Below the pieces are notes generated by a model. That model searched no databases. It was not told the origin of the DNA and was given only the letters and a program-made list of their open reading frames with translations. From NCBI GenBank assembly GCA_947629785.1, contig CANRFB010000012.1, positions 1 to 53,296 of the forward strand: a stretch of DNA of 53,296 bases, read 5' to 3'. Below are positions 7,703-16,656 of the stretch, piece after piece; within the stretch, counting starts at the first letter, position 1; the number at the start of each line of letters is the position of its first letter. Position numbers and translations under genes: made by a program. The DNA comes from an uncultured Clostridia bacterium (GTDB taxonomy: Bacteria > Bacillota > Clostridia > Oscillospirales > Ruminococcaceae).

Positions 7703-9946
7703 TTACTGTTTTACGAAATGTATTACTTGGGAAGCAAAATCTCCGTTAAGTCCGATGAAAATTCCCGCGTTCATAAGTGCTGTGCCGCTGTGAATTTCGC
7801 CGTTTGTCATGTTCTTGTACATGGCATCGGGGTCAAGTCCTTTTAACTTTACCCGCCTGTTGCGGTAATTTGGTCTGCCAAGCACCTGCACAAAAGTGAA
7901 TACCGCTTCGGACTTATCTTTTGCCACAAATATCCAAGCGTCCCACATATTGTCCTCGAAAATATTTCCTATGCGGTACTGGTCGCCTGTTCTTAAAATG
8001 GGGTTGTACTTGTTGAATTCGGCTATCTGGGCGGGGATAGCGTCTCTGTCCTCTTGGGGAATTTTTGTAATATCCAGTTCATAGCCGAATGTTCCCACCA
8101 TGGCGACATTTCCTCTTGTGGAGAAAGGAGTGGAACGTCCTACCGTGTGGTTCGGGCAGTCGGAAACGTGGGCGCCCATTGCAGAAGCGGGATAGCAAAT
8201 TGAAGTTCCGTGCTGTATTTTAAGGCGTTCAATAGCGTCGGTATCATCGGAACACCATATCTGGGGCGAATAGTACAACATTCCCGCATCAAATCTTGCG
8301 CCGCCGCCCGAGCAATTTTCAAGAAGAATGTGGGGATAGTCGGTGGTAAGTCTGTTCATCAGGTCATAAACGCCCAGAACATACCTGTGCCACAGTTCCC
8401 GCTGACGGTCTTTCGGAAGTGAGGCAGAACCGACTTCGGTAAGCTGACGGTTCATATCCCACTTGATGTATTCTATATTTGCGCTGTCGAGGATATTTTT
8501 CATAAGTCCGTAAATGTAGTCGCGGACTTCCTTGTTTGAATAGTCAAGAACATACTGTTCCCGGGACATGGTAAGTTCTCTGCCGCGGATCTGTATTGCC
8601 CATTCGGGGTGCGCTTTATATAAGTCACTGTCGGGAGAAATCATTTCAGGCTCGAACCATATGCCGAACTTCATTCCCAGTTTGTTTACCTCGTCAACGA
8701 GGTATTTCAGCCCGCCCTTCAGCTTCTTTTCGTAAACGTACCAGTCGCCGAGGGAACTGTTATCCGCGTCTCTGTGACCGAACCAGCCGTCGTCCATAAC
8801 AAGCATTTCAATGCCCAGCTTGGAAGCTTCCTTGGCAATTGCAATAAGCTTGTCGGTATCAAAATTGAAATAGGTGGCTTCCCAGTTGTTTATAAGTATC
8901 GGACGGCGCTTGTCCTTGTATTCGCCGCGGATAAGGTGTTCTCTGTAGAGGTCGTGGAACGTTCTGGACATTCCGCCGATGCCCTCGCAGGAATATACCA
9001 TTACCACTTCGGGCGCGGTGAAAGTTTCTCCCGATTCGAGAAGCCAATTGAAATCAAAGTGATTTATTCCCATTACCGCGCGGGTGCATTTATGCTGTGT
9101 AACTTCCGCCTGTGCGAAGAAGTTTCCGCTGTAAACAAAGTTGAAGCCGTATGCTTCGCCCATATCTTCGTCCGCATTGTGGGAAACAAGCGCCATGAAC
9201 GGGTTGTTCTGGTGGGAAGATTCGCCTTTTACAGAATCAATGCCTTGTTTTCCGTGGTGGAGTTTTGAACGTTCGAGAACCCGTTCTCTTGCCCAGCTTC
9301 CGTTTAAAGTGATAAGGTCGTAACCGTCGTTATCGAAATCCACACAAGCGGAAAGAACTCTTTTCACGTTAAGAGGTGCGTTTCCCGAATTTTTCAGGCG
9401 GACGCTTCGGGTGATAACGTTCAGATTTTCAAAAGCCGTATAAACAAGAACCACTTCCAGCCCCGTATGCTTGTCAATGCAGTTAAGTTCGAGAGTTTCC
9501 GCTTCGTCCTCCTTTGCGAAAGTTGCGGGAAGTCCCTCAAGAGCGGGTTTGCCCTTGTAAATTTTATGGGAAACATAGCGAATGTCGCAGGTAGTCATGC
9601 CGTCATTGTCCATTACCATAAGGCAGGGTTCGCGGTAGTCGCCTGTTCCGTGGCAGGGATATTCAAAAGCGGTGGCGTCCATGAACGTTCCCTTGTCGCG
9701 GAGGTTGGTTTTCAGAGTCCATGGGTTTTCGGTCAGCCGCAGAAGATATGTAAGGTCGTCGTCGGGTATCTTCTTTCCGAAATATCCGTGAATGATATAG
9801 CCGTCGTCAAGGACTCCCAGAACGTAGCTTGTGTCCTTGGCGTTCAGGGTGAACATTTTCAGGTCCTCGGCATAGGAAACATTCCCGTTTATCTGCCATG
9901 CCCATCTTTCGTAGTCTTTGTGGAATTCTTTGAATAAAATGCCCAT
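7703..9946 (-). CDS. GH36 alpha-galactosidase
   Basis: A 747-aa protein without a signal peptide, matching bacterial GH36 alpha-galactosidases in length. An N-terminal beta-supersandwich precedes the (beta/alpha)8 barrel from about residue 345. The nucleophile is Asp497 in KWDMNR and the acid/base is Asp567 in WCSDDTDAIERL, 70 residues later as in characterised enzymes. Substrate-site motifs MDDGWFG (384-390) and ENCSGGGARFD are present. It hydrolyses terminal alpha-1,6-galactose from melibiose or raffinose-type sugars in the cytoplasm. AAGGAG lies 9 nt before the ATG. It follows the flippase gene by 14 bp and is probably cotranscribed with it. Confidence 0.93.
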   Translation of the reverse strand: MGILFKEFHKDYERWAWQINGNVSYAEDLKMFTLNAKDTSYVLGVLDDGYIIHGYFGKKIPDDDLTYLLRLTENPWTLKTNLRDKGTFMDATAFEYPCHGTGDYREPCLMVMDNDGMTTCDIRYVSHKIYKGKPALEGLPATFAKEDEAETLELNCIDKHTGLEVVLVYTAFENLNVITRSVRLKNSGNAPLNVKRVLSACVDFDNDGYDLITLNGSWARERVLERSKLHHGKQGIDSVKGESSHQNNPFMALVSHNADEDMGEAYGFNFVYSGNFFAQAEVTQHKCTRAVMGINHFDFNWLLESGETFTAPEVVMVYSCEGIGGMSRTFHDLYREHLIRGEYKDKRRPILINNWEATYFNFDTDKLIAIAKEASKLGIEMLVMDDGWFGHRDADNSSLGDWYVYEKKLKGGLKYLVDEVNKLGMKFGIWFEPEMISPDSDLYKAHPEWAIQIRGRELTMSREQYVLDYSNKEVRDYIYGLMKNILDSANIEYIKWDMNRQLTEVGSASLPKDRQRELWHRYVLGVYDLMNRLTTDYPHILLENCSGGGARFDAGMLYYSPQIWCSDDTDAIERLKIQHGTSICYPASAMGAHVSDCPNHTVGRSTPFSTRGNVAMVGTFGYELDITKIPQEDRDAIPAQIAEFNKYNPILRTGDQYRIGNIFEDNMWDAWIFVAKDKSEAVFTFVQVLGRPNYRNRRVKLKGLDPDAMYKNMTNGEIHSGTALMNAGIFIGLNGDFASQVIHFVKQ

Positions 9947-9960
9947 GTTTATCGCTCTCC

Positions 9961-11379
9961 TTATGAATTTGATTTTCCTGTTCTATTGAGAATTTTCTTT
10001 AACGTACTTAAAACTGCGCCGAAATTGAAAACCGTTATTATCACGAACAGCAGCGCAAGCCACAGGTAAACAAGTTTCGGTTCGGTAATTGCAAGAACTG
10101 CCATTCCTATGATAATAAGCGTGTTTATAATTGTTCGGATATGCCCTGCATTAAATTTTATCATATTTGTAACGTCAAATATCCGCACCGCAAAGCAGGA
10201 AGCATACGCCGCCGCAGTTGCGATTGCCGCCCCATATGCGCCCCATCTCGGAATGAATATAAGATTAAGGATAATATTCACCGCCGCCGCAATTGCGCTC
10301 GTCCACATGGAATTCATGGACTTCTTCTTGACATTGTAAACGCTTGAAGCAAACTGGCAAAGGCACTGGAAAACCATGGCAATAACAAGTATAGGCGTAT
10401 AATGGTAGCCGTAGATATAGTTCTTTTCGGGGTCGTTATCCACAAGAAGATATGTAAGGGGTTTCACAAGCATGATAATTCCCGCGGCGGCTATCATCAG
10501 TGCGGAACTGTACGCGCTGTAGATCTTTCCGTAAAATTTGGGAAGTTCCTTGTCGTTGCGGTTCTCGATAGCGGACATCTGCCACGCTTGAAAGAAAAGC
10601 GTGGTAAACATCAGCAGAAGCGTTGGTATCTTGTAGGACGCGCTGTAAATGCCGTTTTCCGATTCGCCCCACATAGATATTACGAACAATCTGTCCGACG
10701 CGGAAGTTATCCACCAAAGCACATAAGTTGGTATAAGCGGAACGGAATATTTTAACATCTCCTTGAAAACTTTCTTTGCAAAGTATCTGAAATCAAGGTA
10801 TTTGTGCAGTCCTGCCACAACCGTCAGCCCGATGAACGAAAGCGCGTCGGAAATGATTATGGAAAGGATATACCCGTTTATTCCCATATCGAGGAATTTA
10901 AGCAGTATAACGTTGCTGATAACGATAGTCAGTGTGGAAAGTATACCGTCCAGAGCGAAAAGTTTCACATAGCCTTTTGCCCGCACGAAGTTGGAAGCTA
11001 TTTGTCTGAAACAGGAGAAATAGCAGTACACATACAGCAGGAACGAATACCCCGCGTACATTCCCGAAAGGTTGAAAAGCGGTGACAGAAGCGCAAGCAC
11101 GGCAAGTCCCATTACCGTGGAAGTTATTGCGGTCGTATAGACAGTCCTGCCATCGTAGCCCTTATCCATTCCAAAGCGGATAACGGCGTCCGCCATGCTC
11201 ATGGTAACGATAGGGTAGAGGATATTCACCGTCTGGTAAAGCAGGTCGGCGGTGCTGTATTCCGCGCTGGTCATACAGCCCGTATACAGTCTTATAAGGA
11301 AGAAACTAAGGAATTTCGCCCCGAAACTGCCTATTGCGAAAATCAGCGTATTCCCCGCTAATTTCTGATATTTGTTCAT
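9961..11379 (-). CDS. Polysaccharide flippase (Wzx/MATE-type, MOP superfamily)
   Basis: A 472-aa protein with 12-14 hydrophobic segments beginning MNKYQKLAGNTLIFAIGSFG, the usual N-terminus of oligosaccharide flippases. The central stretch VPLIPTYVLWWI is also typical of the family. Such proteins move lipid-linked glycans across the membrane. The ATG at 11379 follows a GGAG about 13 nt upstream; an in-frame TTG at 11403 lacks a good site. No glycosyltransferases adjoin it, so the cargo is unknown. It lies between a small membrane peptide and the alpha-galactosidase, all on the minus strand. Confidence 0.88.
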   Translation of the reverse strand: MNKYQKLAGNTLIFAIGSFGAKFLSFFLIRLYTGCMTSAEYSTADLLYQTVNILYPIVTMSMADAVIRFGMDKGYDGRTVYTTAITSTVMGLAVLALLSPLFNLSGMYAGYSFLLYVYCYFSCFRQIASNFVRAKGYVKLFALDGILSTLTIVISNVILLKFLDMGINGYILSIIISDALSFIGLTVVAGLHKYLDFRYFAKKVFKEMLKYSVPLIPTYVLWWITSASDRLFVISMWGESENGIYSASYKIPTLLLMFTTLFFQAWQMSAIENRNDKELPKFYGKIYSAYSSALMIAAAGIIMLVKPLTYLLVDNDPEKNYIYGYHYTPILVIAMVFQCLCQFASSVYNVKKKSMNSMWTSAIAAAVNIILNLIFIPRWGAYGAAIATAAAYASCFAVRIFDVTNMIKFNAGHIRTIINTLIIIGMAVLAITEPKLVYLWLALLFVIITVFNFGAVLSTLKKILNRTGKSNS

Positions 11380-11403
11380 AGAAACGTTACAACTCCAAAG
11401 CAA

Positions 11404-11520
11404 TTAAAGTTCGATATATTTTTTATTTTCCCTGTTGCGGAGTTCGACAGCCGCTTTGACAAAGGAAACGCCGCCGAGGGAAACAGCCGCAAGGAATATT
11501 ATTCGCCACAAAGTTTTCAT
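11404..11520 (-). CDS. Small single-helix membrane peptide (38 aa)
   Basis: A 38-codon frame begins MKTLWRIIFLAAVSLGGVSF and ends in a charged tail (NRENKKYIEL). It consists of one hydrophobic helix and a basic/acidic tail. Its stop lies 24 bp before the flippase start on the same strand. An AAAGGAG lies about 20 nt upstream of the ATG, which is further than ideal, so translation is uncertain. It may be a small partner of the flippase or a leader peptide. No family was recognised. Confidence 0.45.
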   Translation of the reverse strand: MKTLWRIIFLAAVSLGGVSFVKAAVELRNRENKKYIEL

Positions 11521-11564
11521 ATTATTACGCGCAGAAGCGCTCTCCTTTCAAAATCTCACTAAAT

Positions 11565-11593
11565 AGTATAACACATTTTTCTTCGGAATGGAA
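11565..11593 (-). promoter_or_regulatory. Possible promoter of the flippase/alpha-galactosidase unit
   Basis: Read on the minus strand, an extended -10 (TGT then TATACT, plus 11565-11570) lies 45 bp upstream of the small peptide gene. The -35 (TTCCAT, plus 11588-11593) is poor. Confidence 0.4.
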
Positions 11594-11633
11594 TAGGTTT
11601 TTTAAATTTTGGCGGAAATTTTCAAAAAACCTA

Positions 11634-11708
11634 TTGACAAGCAGATAATATCGTGCTATAATTGTCATCAATGAGATATAGTAATATACGTTAATATACT
11701 ACAATATC
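11634..11708 (+). promoter_or_regulatory. Promoter and operator-like dyad of the GntR/ABC operon
   Basis: TTGACA at 11634-11639 and TATAAT at 11657-11662 have a 17-bp spacer and a TGC extension. Just downstream, 11674-11708 is an imperfect A/T-rich dyad starting GATATAGTAATATAC and ending TATACTACAATATC. A site at the transcription start suits repression by the GntR protein of the first gene. A closely related promoter plus dyad occurs at 28542-28615. Confidence 0.8.
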
Positions 11709-11733
11709 ACAAATAACAAAAGGAGGAGTCGAA

Positions 11734-12105
11734 GTGGAGTTTTCACAAAACAATGATAAGATGATATACGTTCAGCTGGCGGAATGGCTTGAGGACGAAA
11801 TTCTGGCGGGAACGTTCCCCGAAGGGTCGAGAATACCCTCGGCGGCGGATATTTCCGCAAATTTCAAAATAAACCACATTACAGCACTGAAAGGCGTGGG
11901 TCTGCTTACGGACAGCGGCATCATCTACAAAAGCCGCGGCGTGGGTATGTTCGTTGCCGAGGGCGCGGTGAAAAAATTGCAGGAACGCCGCCGCGGGGAA
12001 TTTTGCGAAAGATTTCTGAAAACTGCTGTTTCCGAAGCAAAAAAATTAGGCATCGGCATTGATGAAATTTGCGGAATGATAAGGGAGGTATACGGAAATG
12101 AGTGA
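11734..12105 (+). CDS. GntR-family regulator, YtrA subfamily
   Basis: A 123-aa protein with a GntR winged helix (about residues 8-75: MIYVQLAEWLEDEIL, then SRIPSAADISANFKINHITA). A short C-terminal helix pair replaces a ligand-binding domain, which defines the YtrA subfamily. Such repressors control adjacent ABC transporters, often answering cell-wall stress. The start is GTG at 11734, with AGGAGG at 11721. The stop overlaps the ABC ATPase start by 8 bp. Autorepression through the dyad at 11674-11708 is inferred. Confidence 0.9.
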   Translation: MEFSQNNDKMIYVQLAEWLEDEILAGTFPEGSRIPSAADISANFKINHITALKGVGLLTDSGIIYKSRGVGMFVAEGAVKKLQERRRGEFCERFLKTAVSEAKKLGIGIDEICGMIREVYGNE

Positions 12106-12973
12106 ACTCGTTATTGAAAATATCATTAAAACATACGGCAAAAACACCGTTCTGGACGGGGTCTCAGCCAAGTTTGAAAAAGGTCACAGCTACGGTCTGC
12201 TTGGTCGGAACGGCGCGGGAAAATCAACGCTTATAAACATCATCATGCAAAGGCACGCCCGTAACGGCGGCACTATTACTCTTGACGGCGAAAAGCTCGA
12301 CAATAATGACAGGCTTCTGTCAAGACTGTTCTGCATGAACGACAGCAGCCTTTACCCTTCGGACTTTAAGGTAAAGACAGTTTTTAAAATTACCGCGCCC
12401 ATGTATGAAAAGTTCGATCTTGAGTATGCGGAAAAACTTGCGGAAGCATTCGGACTGGACATGAACAAGCGGCTGAGACAGCTTTCCACGGGATATAACA
12501 CTATTTACAAGGTAATTCTTGCGCTTTCGTCAAATGCGGATTACATTTTCCTTGACGAGCCCGTTCTGGGAATTGACGTAAATCAGCGGGAACTTTTCTA
12601 CAAGACCCTTGCGCGGAAAATGTCCGAGGGAAATTCCTGCTTTGTAATTTCCACTCATATTATCGAGGAAATGCAGAATCTTATCGAGAAAACCCTTATT
12701 CTCCGCGACGGAAAGATAATTCTCAATGACGAAACGGAAAATATCCTGAGCAGATACGCCGCCGTTTCGGGAAAAGGCGAGCTTGTGGATAAATTCACCG
12801 AAAACAGGAAAATCATCTGCACCGAAAGTATGGGAAATTTCAAAAAGGCTGTGTTTGAAATTGCGGATAAAGAAAAACTTTACGATATTCCCGCGGAACT
12901 TTCCGCCGACAGCGTTGACCTGCAAAAGGTTTTCTACTATCTTACAGGCGGTTCTCCCGAAGAAACGGCTTGA
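12098..12973 (+). CDS. ABC transporter ATP-binding protein
   Basis: A 291-aa ATPase of the YtrB/CcmA type. The Walker A is GRNGAGKST (36-44), the signature is degenerate (LSTGY, 129-133), and Walker B is YIFLDEP with Asp153/Glu154. A switch histidine lies in STHIIEE. A C-terminal tail of about 70 residues follows. It overlaps the regulator gene and precedes two membrane subunits, forming an ABC exporter or sensor of the ytr type. The substrate is unknown. Confidence 0.93.
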   Translation: MSELVIENIIKTYGKNTVLDGVSAKFEKGHSYGLLGRNGAGKSTLINIIMQRHARNGGTITLDGEKLDNNDRLLSRLFCMNDSSLYPSDFKVKTVFKITAPMYEKFDLEYAEKLAEAFGLDMNKRLRQLSTGYNTIYKVILALSSNADYIFLDEPVLGIDVNQRELFYKTLARKMSEGNSCFVISTHIIEEMQNLIEKTLILRDGKIILNDETENILSRYAAVSGKGELVDKFTENRKIICTESMGNFKKAVFEIADKEKLYDIPAELSADSVDLQKVFYYLTGGSPEETA

Positions 12974-12987
12974 AAGGGGCGGTGATT

Positions 12988-13785
12988 ATGCAGAAAAGAG
13001 ACAAGGGTCTGATACGGATATTTATATTTTCGGCGGCGGTGGTAATGCTTCTGCTTACGGGCGTGTGGCTTGTTACGAATCGGTTCATAATCGGTCTTGC
13101 GGAAGTGGACAGGGGCAGATACCAAGATTTTTACAGAGGCGCTGTTCCTGATATGTTCACGCCGTGGTTTTTCATGGCGGCGGCAATTCCCATGTTCTAC
13201 AGATTTTCGGGAATATGTGCGGCTGACAGCGTTTCCATACGGAAAACGGTGTGCAGTTTCGCGGCGTTTTCCGCTGTGGCGGCTGCGGTATTTTCCGCGC
13301 TGGACGTTATCTGCGTTAAATTTATAATGCAGGAAAAAACGGAACTTGCGCTGTTCACAAATTACGAAATGGCTTCGGGAAACTGCGGTGCGGAAATTTC
13401 CCGCGGCGCGGGGAACTGTCTGCTGATATTTGCTGTTCTGACCGTAATGTATACAAGTTTCGCGTTAACGGGCGGATATATCATGCAGTGTCTTTCGGAA
13501 CGCAGGTACGGGCTTCTGGCATACTATGCAGCGGGTTTTTTATGCACCGTTCTTTATGAAGTTCTTGTTGTTCCGAGAGATCATAGAAATTATATAATTG
13601 AAATTCCGCTGCGCATTTTCACGCTGACAAATCCGTTTTTGTTCTGCTTTGAAGAAAGCAAATTTGCGGAACTGAACGCGGCGGTTTTTATAATTTTGAA
13701 TCTTATTTTTATAGCCGCGCTGATAATTTTTGAGCAGAGCATTTACAGAACGAAAGGAGCTGAACGGAATGAAAAGCAGACTTAA
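12988..13785 (+). CDS. ABC transporter membrane subunit (hypothetical, six helices)
   Basis: A 265-aa protein with about six transmembrane helices, the first in residues 7-28. The ATG at 12988 has GAAAGGGGCGG upstream; an in-frame TTG at 12970 overlaps the ATPase stop and is less likely. No conserved permease family is recognised by sequence. Its position directly after the ATPase and its topology support a transporter subunit. Confidence 0.7.
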   Translation: MQKRDKGLIRIFIFSAAVVMLLLTGVWLVTNRFIIGLAEVDRGRYQDFYRGAVPDMFTPWFFMAAAIPMFYRFSGICAADSVSIRKTVCSFAAFSAVAAAVFSALDVICVKFIMQEKTELALFTNYEMASGNCGAEISRGAGNCLLIFAVLTVMYTSFALTGGYIMQCLSERRYGLLAYYAAGFLCTVLYEVLVVPRDHRNYIIEIPLRIFTLTNPFLFCFEESKFAELNAAVFIILNLIFIAALIIFEQSIYRTKGAERNEKQT

Positions 13786-14521
13786 AAACACCGTTCTGGC
13801 GTCATTCCTGCTGGCTCGGCAGGCACTTATAATTATTTCCGCCATGGCAATACCGTTTATTATTTTTTGGTTTATTTATATTTCAGATCTGAAAAATGAT
13901 TACAATGAAGATTTTATATTCGCTATTGACAATTATGCGGTAGTTATGGATATTTTCGCGCTTATGGCTGCGTTTTTAATGGGAATTTCCTTTTTTGAGC
14001 GGCATAATTCATTCTGCGCGGCAAATTCCGTTTCGCTTAATAATCGGGTAATTTCGGCGGGAATAATCACGCTTTCCGCAGCGGCTGCCGTGGAAATTTC
14101 CGACATTATCCCGACGCTGATCTTCAGCTGTACGGGAAATTCCACTGCCGATGCTGTCAGGGCTTCTGCGGGCGCGGAACGTCTCGGCGGTGTGAATTAC
14201 CTTGCGGATATATTCCTTGTGATATGCTTCGGCTCAATGATATTCTCCGCGGGATATTTTTTCGGAAGTCTGAAAAATTCCGTGGGCGGGAAAGCCACGC
14301 TGATAATTCTTGCGGCAATTGCGTTTTTCATGACGGCGGGGGAATGTCTTGATAAAAGTATTCCCGTAACGCCCACAATGGCGGTGATGTTCATTCCGTA
14401 TATAATGCAGAAAAATCTTGTTGTTTCGGGAATATTTCACCTGATGCTGGCGGCGGTGCTGCTTTGCGGGGCGGCTGCGCTTTCACGGAGAGGTAAGGAA
14501 AAAGGAGGGGAACTATCATGA
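13769..14521 (+). CDS. ABC transporter membrane subunit (hypothetical, second permease)
   Basis: A 250-aa protein with about six transmembrane helices. The ATG at 13769 is preceded by AAAGGAG with 9-nt spacing and overlaps the previous gene by 17 bp, which indicates coupled translation. It resembles the preceding subunit in size and topology, so the two may form a heterodimeric permease. Its last codons overlap the next start by ATGA. Confidence 0.7.
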   Translation: MKSRLKNTVLASFLLARQALIIISAMAIPFIIFWFIYISDLKNDYNEDFIFAIDNYAVVMDIFALMAAFLMGISFFERHNSFCAANSVSLNNRVISAGIITLSAAAAVEISDIIPTLIFSCTGNSTADAVRASAGAERLGGVNYLADIFLVICFGSMIFSAGYFFGSLKNSVGGKATLIILAAIAFFMTAGECLDKSIPVTPTMAVMFIPYIMQKNLVVSGIFHLMLAAVLLCGAAALSRRGKEKGGELS

Positions 14522-15249
14522 AAATTTCCGCATTATTTGCAGCGGTAATTTCCGCGGTAATGCTTACGGGCTGCACCATAGAAGCCGAGGATTTTGAAAG
14601 ATTTGAAAGCTTCGGAAAAACTCCCGTGACTTTGCACTACACCCTCGGGGACGATTCCGAAAAATTAAAAAACATCGATTCCGCACATAAGGACGCTTTT
14701 GATTCGATGTTTGAAAATATAGAGATTTTCGGTTCAGAATTCTGCCTGCCAATGAAAGTTTCCGAACTGCCCGATAAATTTTCACTTATGTCCGATGGGC
14801 GGTCGGGCAGCGGAACAGCTCCCGCCCAAAAGCAGGATTTATTTGAAAGCCGTTCATTAAGAAACGGTGCGGGAATTTACGAAGCTGTGCTTTATTATGA
14901 CAATGAAATTCGGGTCTCAGACGTGTATGTTCTTTGCGATAAGGACGGAGACGTAAGTGACGGGATAATATGCGGATTACAATGTATTTTGGGAAATCAG
15001 AAGATAACTTTCGGAGGTACCCTTGAATGTAATTCGCTGCCGCAGGATATGGAGAATTTCCTCGGCGAGGGAAACAAGTATATTGACGGCGATGAGGAAA
15101 ACTATTCATACACAAATATTTATACCGATGGAGAACGCAGTATATTCTACGAATACAGCAGCCGGTATTACTACTATAATCAAAACGTAAGATACGGATC
15201 CGTGAGAGAATTTGATTTGTTTTGTTACGGCAGGGAGGAAGAATGGTGA
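14518..15249 (+). CDS. Lipoprotein of unknown function
   Basis: A 243-aa protein with a signal peptide ending in the lipobox LTGC (Cys19), so it is anchored on the outer face of the membrane. It starts by ATGA overlap with the permease gene after GGAGGGG. The mature part is mixed alpha/beta with a short FCLPMKVSELPDKF motif. A related motif (FPCPLSDIEQHF) appears in the next protein, so the two may be distant paralogues. A role as the external sensor of the ABC system is inferred from position. Confidence 0.7.
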   Translation: MKISALFAAVISAVMLTGCTIEAEDFERFESFGKTPVTLHYTLGDDSEKLKNIDSAHKDAFDSMFENIEIFGSEFCLPMKVSELPDKFSLMSDGRSGSGTAPAQKQDLFESRSLRNGAGIYEAVLYYDNEIRVSDVYVLCDKDGDVSDGIICGLQCILGNQKITFGGTLECNSLPQDMENFLGEGNKYIDGDEENYSYTNIYTDGERSIFYEYSSRYYYYNQNVRYGSVREFDLFCYGREEEW

Positions 15250-16253
15250 TGAAGAATATTTTGTATAAAACCGCTGTTCTGATACTTTCGGTGTGGATAT
15301 TTATCTGCGCGGCGTCCGCAATAAAAGCAAATTGCGACCGTTCGGAATATCTGGGCATAATAAAAGCCGCGGAAGCAAATTCGGGCATTCCCCAAAGCGG
15401 CGCGGAAATTCCCACAGCGTCTTCCAAAGCCCCCGAAAACATAATGCGCACCGAACGTTTCAGAATTACCGCGGAGGACCTGTCATATTTTTATCTGAAC
15501 GGCATAAAGTTTGAATTTCCCTGTCCGCTGTCGGATATTGAACAGCATTTTGAAATTATGGACACAAACATTTTTACTTATAATGCAGACGAAAATTTAT
15601 ACTACAGAAATATAATGCTTCTTAAAGGCGGGATAAGCGTTTATGAACTTACCTGCGTTTCTTCCGGACAAAACGCCGCTTCGGAAGATCGGCTTGTAAC
15701 AAACATAAAAGCATTATCTTACAGTGAAAAATACACGCCGCAGTTTGTTACGGCAGGAATTGACGTAAACAACACTTCCGCGGAGGAATTTTTCAGGCTT
15801 GCGGATTTCGGGAACAGCGAGTATATTTCAAGTGACAGTATGTTCCTGCCTGCAAAGGACGGGTATCTGATTATTGATATGTACGGCAAGGAACTTTCAT
15901 ATCAGAAAAATAAAGATAACGCTTTTGTTCCCTGTCAACTGCTTGTAAATGAACTTCATCTTGACGGCGATGCTGCGGAATGTTCAGAATACAAGGACGA
16001 AACAAAGGAATTTGTCCGCGATTATTTTCCAGAGCGGGAAGATATAACTTTCCTTGATATGACTTCATATGAATATCTTTCGGAGCATACGGACGAGTAT
16101 TTTGAACTTACGCAAATACGGTCGCTTATTGACAGTGAAAATAATTCTACGGGCTATCTTGCAATAGATGCGCAGACTCCCGACGGCGAACGTTTTGAAA
16201 TAATTGTCAGGGACGGCGAACCTATCGGCAGCGGAATAATTATTAAATATTAA
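15249..16253 (+). CDS. Membrane-anchored extracellular protein of unknown function
   Basis: A 334-aa protein with an N-terminal signal anchor (MKNILYKTAVLILSVWIF) and an extracellular region. A GGAGG at 15234-15238 favours the ATG at 15249 (10-nt spacing) over the ATG at 15243 (4-nt spacing). It contains FEFPCPLSDIEQHF, similar to the preceding lipoprotein. It is the last gene of the GntR/ABC unit and is followed by a terminator. No enzyme motif was recognised. Confidence 0.65.
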   Translation: MKNILYKTAVLILSVWIFICAASAIKANCDRSEYLGIIKAAEANSGIPQSGAEIPTASSKAPENIMRTERFRITAEDLSYFYLNGIKFEFPCPLSDIEQHFEIMDTNIFTYNADENLYYRNIMLLKGGISVYELTCVSSGQNAASEDRLVTNIKALSYSEKYTPQFVTAGIDVNNTSAEEFFRLADFGNSEYISSDSMFLPAKDGYLIIDMYGKELSYQKNKDNAFVPCQLLVNELHLDGDAAECSEYKDETKEFVRDYFPEREDITFLDMTSYEYLSEHTDEYFELTQIRSLIDSENNSTGYLAIDAQTPDGERFEIIVRDGEPIGSGIIIKY

Positions 16254-16260
16254 ATGAAAA

Positions 16261-16285
16261 AAAGCAGGGCGGTCACCCTGCTTTT
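16261..16285 (+). terminator. Intrinsic terminator of the GntR/ABC operon
   Basis: Stem AAAGCAGGG (16261-16269) pairs with CCCTGCTTT (16276-16284) around a CGGTCA loop, followed by T. The same 25 bases recur at 16632-16656, overlapping the stop codon of the VirD4-like gene. Confidence 0.8.
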
Positions 16286-16325
16286 AGATTGTCGAAAAAC
16301 ATATTTAAAACATATTTTAAGTTTG

Positions 16326-16356
16326 TTTTGAAACAGTCCACCGGACTGTTTCAAAA
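16326..16356. repeat. Perfect 14-bp inverted repeat with 3-nt loop
   Basis: TTTTGAAACAGTCC (16326-16339) pairs perfectly with 16343-16356 around ACC. It has no run of T after it and is the first of several palindromes in a gene-free stretch. Confidence 0.75.
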
Positions 16357-16385
16357 GGCAAAAAGACAAATAACTTGTTTATTTC

Positions 16386-16557
16386 AAGGGGGCGCCCTCT
16401 GCGTAGGGCAGCCCCCTCTTGCCGCCTTTGGTGGAAACGACGCTTGCGTCGTTTTATTCACACCCTTGCGGAGCTTTTAACGTATAGGGGAATTTCGCGC
16501 TCTGCGGAGCGCGACAAGGGGCTTTGCCCCTTGACCCCACCAGCGCGGTTGCGCTGG
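16386..16557. repeat. GC-rich cluster of five hairpins in a gene-free stretch
   Basis: The interval 16286-16631 contains no convincing gene. Within it are compact palindromes at 16387-16417 (AGGGGGC with GCCCCCT), 16437-16452 (around GACGCTTGCGTC), 16497-16512 (GCGCTC with GGAGCGC), 16515-16533 (CAAGGGGC with GCCCCTTG) and 16540-16557 (CCAGCGC with GCGCTGG). The block is richer in G+C than its surroundings. Similar CAAGGGGCTTTGCCCCTTG stretches are, from memory, common between genes in Ruminococcaceae, which suggests a REP- or MITE-like element. Confidence 0.65.
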
Positions 16558-16631
16558 ACCAGCTTTTCGGGTAAAGTTTTGTTTTTCGCTATTTATTTTG
16601 TCCGCGACTATTTTTAGTTTTTGACAAGCTG

Positions 16632-16656
16632 AAAGCAGGGCGGTCACCCTGCTTTT
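16632..16656. repeat. Second copy of the 25-nt terminator hairpin
   Basis: AAAGCAGGG, loop CGGTCA and CCCTGCTTTT are identical to 16261-16285. Here the hairpin contains the stop codon of the minus-strand VirD4-like gene. The two copies form direct repeats around the hairpin cluster. Confidence 0.85.

Noticed and set aside
16386-16557. Hairpin cluster as a possible CRISPR or tRNA-like array
   Set aside because: The palindromes differ from one another, are not regularly spaced and show no cloverleaf.
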